46,448 bases of DNA from an uncultured Porphyromonadaceae bacterium (GTDB lineage: Bacteria; Bacteroidota; Bacteroidia; Bacteroidales; Muribaculaceae). The notes beneath the pieces were generated by a model that was not told where the DNA came from, did no database searches, and worked only from the letters and a program-made list of their open reading frames with translations. The stretch spans positions 77,795-124,242 of the forward strand of contig CAMWXJ010000005.1 of the NCBI GenBank assembly GCA_947178215.1, written 5' to 3'. The position numbers and the translations under genes are program-made. Position 1 is the first letter of the stretch, and each line of letters begins with the position of its first letter. Shown in pieces: positions 23,199 through 32,265 of the stretch.

Positions 23199-25097
23199 AT
23201 GAGAAAATGGCGCATTGACGACAGCGAAGAGCTCTACAACATCAAGGGATGGGGACTGAGCTACTTCTCAATCAACGACCGCGGCCACGTGGCCGTGACA
23301 CCGCGTGCCGGATACGCTTCCGTCGACCTCAAAGAGGTGATGGACGAACTCCAAGTGCGCGACGTGACAGCACCCGTGCTGCTACGTTTTCCCGACATTC
23401 TCGACAACCGCATCGAGAAAATCTCCAACTGCTTTGCCAACGCCGCCAAAGAATACGGCTACGAGGCAAGCAATTTCATCATCTATCCCATCAAGGTCAA
23501 CCAGATGCGACCGGTGGTAGAGGAGATTGTGAGTCATGGCCGTAAATTCAACATAGGCCTCGAAGCCGGCTCCAAGCCGGAGCTTCACGCCGTACTCGCC
23601 ACGAACATCGCCGACAATGCCCTCATTATCTGCAACGGCTACAAAGACGAAAGCTTCATCGAGCTGGCACTCCTGGCCCAGAAGATGGGCCGACGCATCT
23701 ACATCGTTGTAGAAAAAATCAATGAGCTGAAACTCATTGCCGACGTAGCGAAGCGCATCGACGTGCGCCCCAACATCGGCATCCGAATCAAGCTCAGCTC
23801 CACCGGCTCGGGCAAGTGGGAGGAGAGCGGAGGCGACCAGAGCAAATTTGGACTCAACTCGTCGGAGCTGCTCGACGCCCTCGATTTCCTCCAACGCGCC
23901 AAGATGACCGACTGCCTCAAACTCACCCACTTCCACATCGGCAGCCAGGTGACTAAGATACGTCGCATCAAAAACGCCCTGCGCGAAGCAATGCAATTCT
24001 ATGTGCAGCTATCGGGCATGGGCTTCGACATCGACTACGTAGACATAGGCGGAGGCCTCGGTGTGGACTACGACGGAACACGCAACGCCAACTCCGAGAG
24101 CTCGATGAACTACTCCATCCAGGAGTATGCCAACGACGCGGTGTCGGCACTCGTCGACGCCTGCACCAAAAACGGCCTCCGACAGCCCAACATAATCACC
24201 GAAAGCGGACGCTCGCTCACGGCACACCACTCCGTGCTGATTATCCAGGTCATGGAGACCACCTCGCTCCCCGCCTGGAACGAAAAGGAGGAGATAGCCG
24301 ACACCGACCATGAGCTTGCACGTGAGATGTACCACATTTGGGACCGCCTCGACACCGCACGCCTGCTTGAAAGCTGGCACGACGCACTCCAGATACGCGA
24401 GGAGGCACTCGACCTTTTCAGCCTCGGCATGCTCGACCTCCGCACCCGCGCACAGATAGAGAAACTGTTCTGGAGCATAGCCCGCGAGGTGGGACAGCTC
24501 GGCGAGGGCATCAAACACGCCCCCGACGAGATAAAGAAAGTGGCGAAAATCACCCCCGACAAATATTTCTGCAACTTCTCGCTGTTCCAGAGCCTCACCG
24601 ACTCGTGGGCCATCGACCAGACATTCCCCATAATGCCGCTGAGCCGCCTCGACGAACGCCCCTCGCGCACATGTACCATTCAGGACATGACGTGCGACTC
24701 CGACGGCAAGATTACTTCGTTCATCACCAACCACGGCACCCAGAGCGCACTACCCGTGCATCCCGTCAAGGCCGGCGAACCCTACTACCTCGGCGTGTTC
24801 CTCGTAGGAGCATATCAGGAGATACTGGGCGACATGCACAACCTGTTTGGCGACACCAACGCAGTACATATATCCGTGTTCAAGGACCGCTACGAGATTG
24901 ACCGCGTAATCGACGGCGAGACCGTGGCCGAAGTGCTCGACTATGTACAGTTCAACGCCAAGAAGCTCGTGCGCAACGTCGAGACATGGGTCACCGCCTC
25001 AATGAAAGCCGGACGCATCTCGCCCGAAGAGGGCCGCGAATTTCTCTCCAACTATCGCTCTGGCCTCTATGGCTACACATATCTCGAAACCGACTGA
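23199..25097 (+). CDS. speA: Biosynthetic arginine decarboxylase
   Basis: 632 residues, the typical length of the SpeA family of alanine-racemase-fold decarboxylases making agmatine from arginine (first step to putrescine/spermidine). The pyridoxal-phosphate lysine is Lys99 in FIIYPIKVNQ. Other family marks are EAGSKPEL, GIRIKLSSTGSGKWEESGG, LTHFHIGSQ (phosphate-binding His region), VDIGGGLGVDYDG, ITESGRS and the C-terminal GAYQEILGDMHNLFGDTNAVH with the substrate-binding Asp. There is no signal peptide, so it is cytoplasmic. The C-terminus overlaps the start of truA by 29 bases if the first truA ATG is used. Confidence 0.97.
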   Translation: MRKWRIDDSEELYNIKGWGLSYFSINDRGHVAVTPRAGYASVDLKEVMDELQVRDVTAPVLLRFPDILDNRIEKISNCFANAAKEYGYEASNFIIYPIKVNQMRPVVEEIVSHGRKFNIGLEAGSKPELHAVLATNIADNALIICNGYKDESFIELALLAQKMGRRIYIVVEKINELKLIADVAKRIDVRPNIGIRIKLSSTGSGKWEESGGDQSKFGLNSSELLDALDFLQRAKMTDCLKLTHFHIGSQVTKIRRIKNALREAMQFYVQLSGMGFDIDYVDIGGGLGVDYDGTRNANSESSMNYSIQEYANDAVSALVDACTKNGLRQPNIITESGRSLTAHHSVLIIQVMETTSLPAWNEKEEIADTDHELAREMYHIWDRLDTARLLESWHDALQIREEALDLFSLGMLDLRTRAQIEKLFWSIAREVGQLGEGIKHAPDEIKKVAKITPDKYFCNFSLFQSLTDSWAIDQTFPIMPLSRLDERPSRTCTIQDMTCDSDGKITSFITNHGTQSALPVHPVKAGEPYYLGVFLVGAYQEILGDMHNLFGDTNAVHISVFKDRYEIDRVIDGETVAEVLDYVQFNAKKLVRNVETWVTASMKAGRISPEEGREFLSNYRSGLYGYTYLETD

Positions 25098-25872
25098 CAC
25101 CACTCCTGCGGATGGCGCGAGGCGCTGGTTCATGCGCCTCGCCTTTCGCGGAGAGCCGTTTCACGGATGGCAGCGGCAGCCCGCCGACATATCGGTGCAG
25201 CAGGTAATAGAGGAGGCGCTCGCCACAGTGTTGCGCCTGCCCTCACCCGTGCCCGTCACAGGCGCGGGACGCACCGACGCGGGTGTCAACGCCTCAATGA
25301 TGCCGGCCCACTTCGACGCTGTCCTGCCGATGCCGCCCGAAGCCCTCACACGCGCCCTCAACTCTATCGTGGGGCGCGACATCGCCGTGCAGGAGATTGT
25401 GCCGGTACATGCCGACGCGCACGCCCGCTTCGACGCCACATCGCGCACCTACCATTATTATGCCGTGGGCGAGAAAGACCCGTTTGTCTACCCACTCACA
25501 TGGCGCGCTCCGGCCACCCTCGACTACGACGCTATGAACCGTGCGGCCGAGATGCTTCTCGCCACATCCGATTTTACTTCGTTTGCCAAACTCCATTCCG
25601 ACGCCAAGACCAACATCTGCCGTGTGACACGCGCAGAGTGGATTCCCACGCCGGGCGGACGCGGCATGACTTTCGTTATCACCGCCGACCGTTTCCTGCG
25701 CAACATGGTGCGCGCCGTAGTGGGCACCCTCGTAGAAGTGGGTCGCGGCAAGCTGTCGCAGCAGGGCTTTGCCGACGTTATCGCCGACCGCAACCGATGT
25801 TCTGCGGGCACCTCTATGCCGCCTCAGGCCCTGTTCCTCGCCCGCGTCACTTACCCCTACCTCGACTGGTAA
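25069..25872 (+). CDS. truA: tRNA pseudouridine(38-40) synthase
   Basis: 267 residues from ATG 25069, which overlaps speA. A second ATG at 25132 gives 246 residues, close to the family norm, and may be the true start because homology begins just there (MRLAFRGEPFHGWQRQP). The catalytic aspartate lies in GAGRTDAGVNA (Asp70 of the long form). DATSRTYHYY, the DFTSFAKLHSD motif and the FLRNMVRAVVGTLVEVGRG block follow. It isomerises uridines 38-40 in the anticodon arm of many tRNAs. Co-transcription with speA is likely. Confidence 0.95.
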   Translation: MATHISKPTDTTPADGARRWFMRLAFRGEPFHGWQRQPADISVQQVIEEALATVLRLPSPVPVTGAGRTDAGVNASMMPAHFDAVLPMPPEALTRALNSIVGRDIAVQEIVPVHADAHARFDATSRTYHYYAVGEKDPFVYPLTWRAPATLDYDAMNRAAEMLLATSDFTSFAKLHSDAKTNICRVTRAEWIPTPGGRGMTFVITADRFLRNMVRAVVGTLVEVGRGKLSQQGFADVIADRNRCSAGTSMPPQALFLARVTYPYLDW

Positions 25873-25915
25873 ACCGGGATATCGTCAGTAACAGTCGTCG
25901 TACAGCAACGTCATA

Positions 25916-26482
25916 TCACCATGAATCAAACGTCTCTGTCATTGATGATGGAGCACTTTTTGATATACGGGCTACTTGGTGAGGCAAAATAAAGCCCTCA
26001 ATCCCTATCCATGAATCCAACATACCCGAAGCTTTGTTGCTACCGGGATATAACGTCAGATACACTTTTAGGAAAGGACATTTCATAGATGATGCGGTCA
26101 TTGACATTTTAAACTGATCTGACTCATCGTTAAATGTCATCTCACTTACCCTTGAAGCGGCTCGGCGTGGCTGCTTGCCAGGCATGCAGTCGGCTTGAAA
26201 AAACAACTTTTCATCTGTAACTTCCAGATAGTTGGGGCCGGGCACGGCCGGAATCTTCTTTCCGAAATAAATAATACTTGACACCATGAAGACAAACTCG
26301 CCCCGCTCCATGGCAAGCCTTGCAGCATCATGCTGGATAGTATCAATCTCGGCCTTGGTCAACCCTGACTGCTTCTGACCCGCTGCTATGACTATACTGT
26401 CGGTTGAGGTCGCCGACTTCCCTACGCCGCACGCCGACAGCAGCCCTGCCGCCATCGCCGCTATTATCATTCTCAATCTCAT
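25916..26482 (-). CDS. Small lipoprotein of unknown family
   Basis: 188 residues. The N-terminus (MRLRMIIAAMAAGLLSACG) is a lipoprotein signal with the lipobox LSAC, so the mature protein begins at Cys18 and is membrane-anchored. The rest is a predicted beta-rich domain with a pattern (FVFMVSSIIYFGK, NYLEVTDEKLFFQAD) faintly like DUF4251 proteins of Bacteroidales; I cannot confirm that. Convergent with truA. It is followed on the same strand by the C10-like lipoprotein gene, whose stop lies 21 bases upstream of this start, so the two probably form an operon. Confidence 0.6.
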   Translation of the reverse strand: MRLRMIIAAMAAGLLSACGVGKSATSTDSIVIAAGQKQSGLTKAEIDTIQHDAARLAMERGEFVFMVSSIIYFGKKIPAVPGPNYLEVTDEKLFFQADCMPGKQPRRAASRVSEMTFNDESDQFKMSMTASSMKCPFLKVYLTLYPGSNKASGMLDSWIGIEGFILPHQVARISKSAPSSMTETFDSW

Positions 26483-26503
26483 AAGTCAATCATATTTATA
26501 CTA

Positions 26504-27952
26504 TTAACTACTCGTATTTTTCTTAAATATCTTTCCAAAGAAGACTAATCCATTGGTATATAGATTATCCCAATTTTCGAAGTCACCAAATGCACAGAAG
26601 TAAAGATCATCCTTGCTTGTATCAAAGTAGAAGTTGCTCACTCCGTCATCATTCCATTCAGCCATTGACTCATAAGGGCCATAGATTATATCTTCAGGGT
26701 GTCCAAGAGGAGCCATCAACATATAGGTTCTACGAACTTCTCTTCGTTCATAACGGCTGCATATCCATGCATCACTCTTCCCGGTTGCCTCATACCCGAC
26801 AACCATGACAGGAGACCCCTGATTAATCGACGAAACAAGTGCATCCTCGCTCGGCTGTGATACGGCATAATTGTACTTGTATCGGTTAGACAAGGCATCA
26901 GTCATGTTATTGATCGTCGAATAACTATAGTTTGTCCCGAAAACAGTGTTAACACCATTCGCGACATCATATAGAAAAGATGAAATTTCCGCATTGTCTT
27001 GCAATGGATTATTCTCTGCACGGGAATGAACAATTATGGCAGGATCTTTGTAGTAGTGCAATATCTGACCTAATGCCACAGCCTCAGGACTAAGCATCAT
27101 TCCACCGGGTACAGCCGCGTTGAATGGAGCGCCCTCACTCCATTTTGTAATCACTGGAGCACACTTGTCTAAACTCGTTGTTATAGTTTCGCGTCTAATT
27201 ACAACAATGTAGCAAAGCTGATTCATCGGTATACCACCAGCCCATTCCACTGGCATAGTAAGAGTCGCCAACCATCTGTCCAAATCGGGCAGAAATCTAT
27301 AATCATCATGACAACTTGGTCCCCATTCACTTATGCTATACACCCCGAACCCTTCTTGATACCACTGGCTTACAACCTTATCGATAATAGCCTGATAACC
27401 TGAAGAAGCACTTACCCTTTTAGGAGCCGAATTCCGCTCTGCAGGCAAATAATAGCCCCAATCGGGAATATGAGCCAGCACTGAATCCATCGGATAGTCG
27501 AAGGACAAAGTGATTTGCCGAGCAAGACTCTCAAATCTTCTCAAAACAAATTGAGACTTAACATTGTCATAGCGATAGCTTCCAACATTACTATAGGCTA
27601 TAACAGGAGATGTGGCCTTGCTTGCCGACACAATTACATAGCCTCCATTTTCCGCAAAATTCACGGCATACATAACCGGGATTCCATCTGCGTTATTAAT
27701 TGTCACGGTATTACTGACAGATTTCGCCGTCCTCTCTACACCATCTACTGGAATAGTCGAGAATTTCTCAGCCACATATTCTGCCGTAGCAGCATCAATG
27801 ACGTTAGAAACACTACTGCTCCGAGATAAAACTGTTGAGTGTTCAGACGTGACTGACGGTGTATCGTCAGTCATACATGATGACAGCATTAAAGCTGCGA
27901 TTGCAACTGAGAAGGGAAGCATCAAAAGCTTCCATTTGAAATGAGTGTTCAT
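26504..27952 (-). CDS. C10 (streptopain-like) peptidase homologue, apparently catalytically inactive lipoprotein
   Basis: 482 residues. The lipoprotein signal has lipobox LSSC (Cys26). Residues about 50-150 match the Spi/C10 pro-domain: EYVAEKFSTIPV, then IPVMYAVNFAENGGYVIVSA and SPVIAYSNVGSY. The peptidase-like region follows, with KWSEGAPFN (normally WGQ.xPYN) at about 270-278 and AVALGQILHYY. In active enzymes that helix is preceded by GC, but here the sequence is LSPEAVALGQ, placing Pro289 at the catalytic cysteine. Near 380-400, PVMVVGYEATGKSDAWICS aligns with the GHAWVCDGY segment and has Asp394 in place of the catalytic histidine. The downstream WGWGG motif is reduced to WNDDG (433-437), although SNFYF is kept. 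Both catalytic residues thus appear lost while the fold is retained: an intact reading frame, not a pseudogene by disruption. Base composition is much more AT-rich than in the flanking genes. Confidence 0.7.
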   Translation of the reverse strand: MNTHFKWKLLMLPFSVAIAALMLSSCMTDDTPSVTSEHSTVLSRSSSVSNVIDAATAEYVAEKFSTIPVDGVERTAKSVSNTVTINNADGIPVMYAVNFAENGGYVIVSASKATSPVIAYSNVGSYRYDNVKSQFVLRRFESLARQITLSFDYPMDSVLAHIPDWGYYLPAERNSAPKRVSASSGYQAIIDKVVSQWYQEGFGVYSISEWGPSCHDDYRFLPDLDRWLATLTMPVEWAGGIPMNQLCYIVVIRRETITTSLDKCAPVITKWSEGAPFNAAVPGGMMLSPEAVALGQILHYYKDPAIIVHSRAENNPLQDNAEISSFLYDVANGVNTVFGTNYSYSTINNMTDALSNRYKYNYAVSQPSEDALVSSINQGSPVMVVGYEATGKSDAWICSRYERREVRRTYMLMAPLGHPEDIIYGPYESMAEWNDDGVSNFYFDTSKDDLYFCAFGDFENWDNLYTNGLVFFGKIFKKNTSS

Positions 27953-28329
27953 GGCGGTAAAAAAAGCAATGTCGGTTTCTGAATAAGTGCATCGAGTCCT
28001 TCAACAAAATATCCACAACAACACACAGTAATCAGCTCATTTATGTGAGTGAATTGCATATTCAGTGCAGGCGTGCGTAAAATTATTGTTTTTTTTTGAT
28101 TTTGTCAAACAAAAATCGAGTTTTTTTTTGATAAAAAAATCTAACGGCCAAACTATGCTTTACAACATATCTCCGGGCAGCGACGTTACCGATTATTCTC
28201 CGTACCTTTGTCCCAAATTCGGGTTTTGCAGAAACGTCATATTGCCGACCGGTAAAGTGACCATTTCATTCAATCAGCCCCTACTGCTTCCAACAATCAT
28301 TCTTCACATTTTAATCTCACATTCAAATC
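27953..28329. other. Intergenic region with paired T-tracts between the C10-like gene and hppA
   Basis: AT-rich divergent spacer. It holds an identical 13-base repeat, G-T9-GAT, at 28088-28100 and 28120-28132, 32 bases apart (three helical turns), and then the hppA promoter and leader. No gene and no consensus promoter for the C10-like gene was found; only a weak ATATTTTG-like element is present on the minus strand near 28010. Confidence 0.5.
28203..28210 (+). promoter_or_regulatory. -7 box of hppA
   Basis: TACCTTTG followed by TCCC, about 120 bases upstream of the hppA ATG. Confidence 0.55.
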
Positions 28330-30531
28330 ATGGTCAATCCCCTTTTCTGGACCGTCCCGGGAGCTTCGCTTCTCGCACTCATCCTTGCCTGGTGGTTTTA
28401 CCGCAGCATGATGAAAGAGAGCGAAGGCACTGAGACAATGGCCCGCATCGCGGCCCACGTGCGTCGTGGCGCAATGTCGTATCTCAAACAGCAATATAAA
28501 ATTGTAGGTATCGTATTCATTGTACTTGCTGCACTGTTTGCCGTCATGGCCTACGGCTTCCAACTCCAGAACGCCTGGGTGCCCGTGGCCTTCCTAACCG
28601 GCGGCTTCTTCTCCGGCCTGTCGGGCTACCTCGGCATGAAGACCGCGACCAACGCTTCGGCACGCACCGCCAACGCCGCCCGCACCAGCCTCAACGGCGG
28701 CCTGCGCGTGGCTTTCCGCTCCGGTGCGGTAATGGGTCTCGTTGTGGTTGGCCTCGGCCTGCTTGACATCTCGCTGTGGTATCTCATCCTCAACTGGTGT
28801 GTCGACAATGCCAACCCGCTTCAAAAAATGACCATGATTACAACCACGATGCTCACTTTCGGCATGGGTGCCTCGACGCAGGCCCTCTTCGCCCGTGTGG
28901 GCGGCGGCATCTACACCAAGGCTGCCGACGTGGGCGCCGACCTTGTAGGCAAGGTCGAAGCGGGCATCCCCGAGGATGACCCCCGCAACCCCGCCACTAT
29001 CGCCGACAACGTGGGCGACAATGTGGGCGACGTGGCCGGCATGGGCGCCGACCTCTACGAGAGCTATTGCGGCTCTATCCTCGCCACCGCCGCCCTCGGC
29101 GCCGCCGCGTTCATGCAGGCCGCCAACCCCGACCCCGTGATGCAGATGAAAGCCGTCATCGCCCCGATGCTCATCGCGGCGGTAGGTATCGTGCTCTCGA
29201 TTATAGGCATTTTCGCCGTACACACCCGCGAGAATGCCACGATGAAAGACCTCCTCGCAGCCCTGAGCCTCGGCACCAACCTCAGCTCCGTGCTCATCGT
29301 GGGTGCAACATTCCTCATCCTCTGGATTCTCGGCCTCACCAACTGGCCCCTCATCGGCTGTTCGGTAATAGTGGGCCTCCTCGTAGGCATCATCATAGGC
29401 CGTGCCACCGAGTACTACACCTCGCAGAGCTACAAGCCCACCAAGAAGCTCGCCGAAGCGGGCACCACAGGCCCCGCCACAGTCATCATCTCGGGCGTAG
29501 GCCTCGGCATGGTATCCACCGCGATCCCCGTGCTCGCCGTAGTGTGCGGCATCATCCTCTCCTATTGGTTCGCCTCAGGCTTCGACTTCACTAACGTGGG
29601 CATGGGCCTCTACGGCATCGGCATCGCCGCCGTGGGCATGCTCTCGACACTCGGCATCACTCTCGCCACCGACGCCTACGGCCCCATTGCCGACAACGCC
29701 GGCGGCAACGCAGAGATGAGCGGCCTCGGCGAAGGCGTGCGCAAACGCACCGACGCTCTCGACTCACTCGGCAACACCACCGCCGCCACCGGCAAAGGCT
29801 TCGCTATCGGCTCGGCCGCCCTCACCGGCCTTGCCCTCCTCGCTTCCTACATTGAGGAAATACGCATAGGCCTCGACCGCCTCGGCGAGACATTCATTCA
29901 GATTGGCGACAAGGCAGTAGGTATCCACGACGCCACTTTCACCGACTTCATGACCTACTTCGAAGTCAACCTGATGAGCCCGAAGGTGCTCTCAGGCATG
30001 TTTATCGGCTCGATGATGGCCTTCCTGTTCTGCGGCCTCACCATGAACGCCGTAGGCCGCGCCGCCGCCCACATGGTCGACGAAGTACGCCGTCAGTTCC
30101 GTGAAATCAAAGGCATCCTCGAAGGCAAGGCCGAACCCGACTACGCCCGTTGCGTCCAGATTTCCACCAAAGGCGCACAGCGCGAGATGGTGTTCCCCTC
30201 AATCCTCGCCATCATCGCCCCCATCATCACCGGTCTCGTGTTTGGTGTTCCCGGCGTCATCGGCCTACTCGTAGGCGGCCTTTCGGCCGGCTTTGTCCTC
30301 GCAATATTCATGGCCAACTCGGGCGGCGCCTGGGACAACGCCAAGAAATATATCGAAGAGGGCAACTTCGGCGGCAAAGGCTCCGAAGTTCACCGCGCCA
30401 CAGTAGTGGGCGACACCGTAGGCGACCCGTTCAAGGACACCTCCGGCCCCTCGCTCAACATCCTCATCAAGCTCATGTCGATGGTAGCCATCGTGATGGC
30501 CGGTCTCACATGCAGCTGGAGCCTCTTCTGA
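28330..30531 (+). CDS. hppA: K+-dependent membrane pyrophosphatase (Na+- or Na+/H+-translocating)
   Basis: 733 residues with about 16 membrane helices. It couples pyrophosphate hydrolysis to ion pumping across the inner membrane. The catalytic loop is present: the DVGADLVGKVEAGIPEDDPRN block followed by NPATIADNVGDNVGDVAGMGADL, plus the second acidic site TDAYGPIADNAGGNAEM and the third GDTVGDPFKDTSGPSLN. The potassium determinant motif reads GNTTAATGKG, with alanine at residue 485 and glycine at 488. This is the K+-dependent type; K+-independent proton pumps have lysine at the first of these. K+-dependent enzymes of Bacteroides are known as sodium or dual sodium/proton pumps, so that is the likely ion. 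Monocistronic with its own promoter and terminator. Confidence 0.95.
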   Translation: MVNPLFWTVPGASLLALILAWWFYRSMMKESEGTETMARIAAHVRRGAMSYLKQQYKIVGIVFIVLAALFAVMAYGFQLQNAWVPVAFLTGGFFSGLSGYLGMKTATNASARTANAARTSLNGGLRVAFRSGAVMGLVVVGLGLLDISLWYLILNWCVDNANPLQKMTMITTTMLTFGMGASTQALFARVGGGIYTKAADVGADLVGKVEAGIPEDDPRNPATIADNVGDNVGDVAGMGADLYESYCGSILATAALGAAAFMQAANPDPVMQMKAVIAPMLIAAVGIVLSIIGIFAVHTRENATMKDLLAALSLGTNLSSVLIVGATFLILWILGLTNWPLIGCSVIVGLLVGIIIGRATEYYTSQSYKPTKKLAEAGTTGPATVIISGVGLGMVSTAIPVLAVVCGIILSYWFASGFDFTNVGMGLYGIGIAAVGMLSTLGITLATDAYGPIADNAGGNAEMSGLGEGVRKRTDALDSLGNTTAATGKGFAIGSAALTGLALLASYIEEIRIGLDRLGETFIQIGDKAVGIHDATFTDFMTYFEVNLMSPKVLSGMFIGSMMAFLFCGLTMNAVGRAAAHMVDEVRRQFREIKGILEGKAEPDYARCVQISTKGAQREMVFPSILAIIAPIITGLVFGVPGVIGLLVGGLSAGFVLAIFMANSGGAWDNAKKYIEEGNFGGKGSEVHRATVVGDTVGDPFKDTSGPSLNILIKLMSMVAIVMAGLTCSWSLF

Positions 30532-30560
30532 TCCATTACCGCTCACGCAACCTCACATCA

Positions 30561-30592
30561 AGCCCCTGCAAGCATTCCCGCTTGCAGGGGCT
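30561..30592 (+). terminator. Terminator after hppA
   Basis: Perfect 13-base arms AGCCCCTGCAAGC and GCTTGCAGGGGCT, with a 6-base loop, followed by TTCG. Confidence 0.8.
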
Positions 30593-30737
30593 TTCGCATT
30601 ACCGGCACCGTATCCGGCGCGCTTCGGGTCGGCAATTTCCGCAAAGCAAACGACTCCGGTGACAAAATGAAAGCGCAGAAGCGCTATTTAACATTTTTTA
30701 AGGAGATAGATTAAACCTCGTATGATGAAATTCTTGC

Positions 30738-30745
30738 TATATTTG
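30738..30745 (+). promoter_or_regulatory. -7 box of gdhA
   Basis: TATATTTG followed by CGGC, 89 bases upstream of the gdhA ATG; a T-rich stretch lies near the -33 distance. Confidence 0.6.
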
Positions 30746-30834
30746 CGGCACGAAACAAGGGCGCACGATGCGCCCCTCCCGCATATCCAAAAAAGAATAC
30801 CATAGATAAAACAAATATCATAATCTCACGAGTT

Positions 30835-32172
30835 ATGGATATAAATCAAGTGATGAGCTCGCTCGAGCTCAAACACCCCGGCGAGAAGGAATACCTTCAA
30901 GCCGTCCGCGAGGTGCTCCTCTGCGTTGCCGACGTCTACAACCAGCACCCCGAGTTTGAAAAAGCCAAAATCATAGAGCGCATGGTTGAGCCCGACCGCA
31001 TCTACACCTTCCGCGTCACCTGGACCGACGACCGCGGCGAAGTGCAGAACAACATCGGCTACCGCGTGCAGTTCAACAACGCCATAGGCCCGTACAAGGG
31101 CGGCATCCGCTTCCATGCCTCAGTCAACCTCTCGATTCTTAAATTCCTCGGCTTCGAGCAGACCTTCAAGAACGCCCTCACCACACTCCCGATGGGCGGC
31201 GCAAAGGGCGGCTCCGACTTCTCGCCCCGCGGCAAGAGCGACGCCGAAATAATGCGTTTCTGTCAGGCATTCATGCTTGAACTCTGGAAGAACATCGGTC
31301 CCGACCGCGACGTTCCCGCCGGCGACATAGGTGTAGGCGGCCGCGAGGTTGGCTACATGTACGGCATGTACAAGAAGCTCTGCAACCAGTGCGACGGCTC
31401 CATGACCGGCAAGGCCCTCGAATTTGGCGGCTCGCGCATCCGTCCCGAGGCTACCGGCTTCGGCGCACTCTACTTCGTGCAGCAGATGCTCGCCATGCAG
31501 GGCGACGACATCAAGGGCAAGACAATCGCCGTCAGCGGCTTCGGCAACGTGGCCTGGGGCGCTGTCACCAAGGCTACCGAACTCGGCGCCAAGGTTGTCA
31601 CCATTTCAGGTCCCGACGGATATATCTATGACCCCGACGGCGTAAGCGGCGACAAGATTGACTATATGCTCGAGCTCCGCGCTTCGGGCGAAGATATCGT
31701 AGCTCCCTACGCCGAGCGTTATCCCAACGCCACATTCTATCCCGGCCGTCGCCCCTGGGAGCAGAAGGTCGACATCTGTCTCCCCTGCGCCACCCAGAAC
31801 GAAGTCAGCGGCGACGACGCCAAGAACATCATCGCCAACGGCGTGAAGTATGTCGCCGAGGTATCCAACATGGGCTGCACCCCCGAGGCTATCGACGCAT
31901 TCATCGAGGCCGGTGTAATCTACGCACCCGGCAAGGCTGTCAACGCCGGCGGTGTCGCCACTTCGGGCCTTGAAATGACCCAGAACGCCATGCACCTCCA
32001 ATGGAGTGCCGCCGAAGTCGACGCCAAGCTCCACACTATCATGAGCGACATCCATACCCAGTGCGTGACCTACGGCACTGAACCCAACGGCTACATCAAC
32101 TACATGAAGGGCGCCAACATCGCCGGCTTCATGAAGGTTGCCAACGCCATGATGGGCCAGGGTGTGATGTAA
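30835..32172 (+). CDS. gdhA: Glutamate dehydrogenase (hexameric type)
   Basis: 445 residues, the size of small hexameric NADP-type enzymes that interconvert 2-oxoglutarate plus ammonium with glutamate. The substrate domain has the GPYKGGIRFH lysine region, LPMGGAKGGSDF with the catalytic lysine, and PAGDIGVGGREVGYMYG. The nucleotide-binding domain begins with the fingerprint AVSGFGNVAWGA. SNMGCTPEA and NAGGVATSGLEMTQNA follow near the C-terminus. Coenzyme choice is not certain from sequence alone. It is the main ammonia-assimilating enzyme in Bacteroides relatives, consistent with the glsA and kor genes nearby that make or use glutamate and 2-oxoglutarate. Confidence 0.96.
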   Translation: MDINQVMSSLELKHPGEKEYLQAVREVLLCVADVYNQHPEFEKAKIIERMVEPDRIYTFRVTWTDDRGEVQNNIGYRVQFNNAIGPYKGGIRFHASVNLSILKFLGFEQTFKNALTTLPMGGAKGGSDFSPRGKSDAEIMRFCQAFMLELWKNIGPDRDVPAGDIGVGGREVGYMYGMYKKLCNQCDGSMTGKALEFGGSRIRPEATGFGALYFVQQMLAMQGDDIKGKTIAVSGFGNVAWGAVTKATELGAKVVTISGPDGYIYDPDGVSGDKIDYMLELRASGEDIVAPYAERYPNATFYPGRRPWEQKVDICLPCATQNEVSGDDAKNIIANGVKYVAEVSNMGCTPEAIDAFIEAGVIYAPGKAVNAGGVATSGLEMTQNAMHLQWSAAEVDAKLHTIMSDIHTQCVTYGTEPNGYINYMKGANIAGFMKVANAMMGQGVM

Positions 32173-32191
32173 TCATCCACATCAGTCACAG

Positions 32192-32223
32192 AAACGGGGA
32201 CGCCATCCGCGGCGCCCCCGTTT
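32192..32223 (+). terminator. Terminator after gdhA
   Basis: Arms AAACGGGG and CCCCGTTT around an inner CGCC/GGCG pairing, ending in TTTTC. Confidence 0.7.
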
Positions 32224-32265
32224 TCAATTTCATCCATAACGCATACACCGAACAACAGGGATGCC

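Larger units (their letters stand above)
30532..30834. other. Spacer holding hppA terminator and gdhA promoter/leader
   Basis: Besides the terminator and the -7 box listed separately, it contains a short GC hairpin in the gdhA leader (GGGCGC/GCGCCC, 30759-30775), close to the predicted transcript start. No gene seen. Confidence 0.5.

Noticed and set aside
24009-24734. 241-codon minus-strand frame within speA
   Set aside because: Antisense shadow of an unambiguous arginine decarboxylase.
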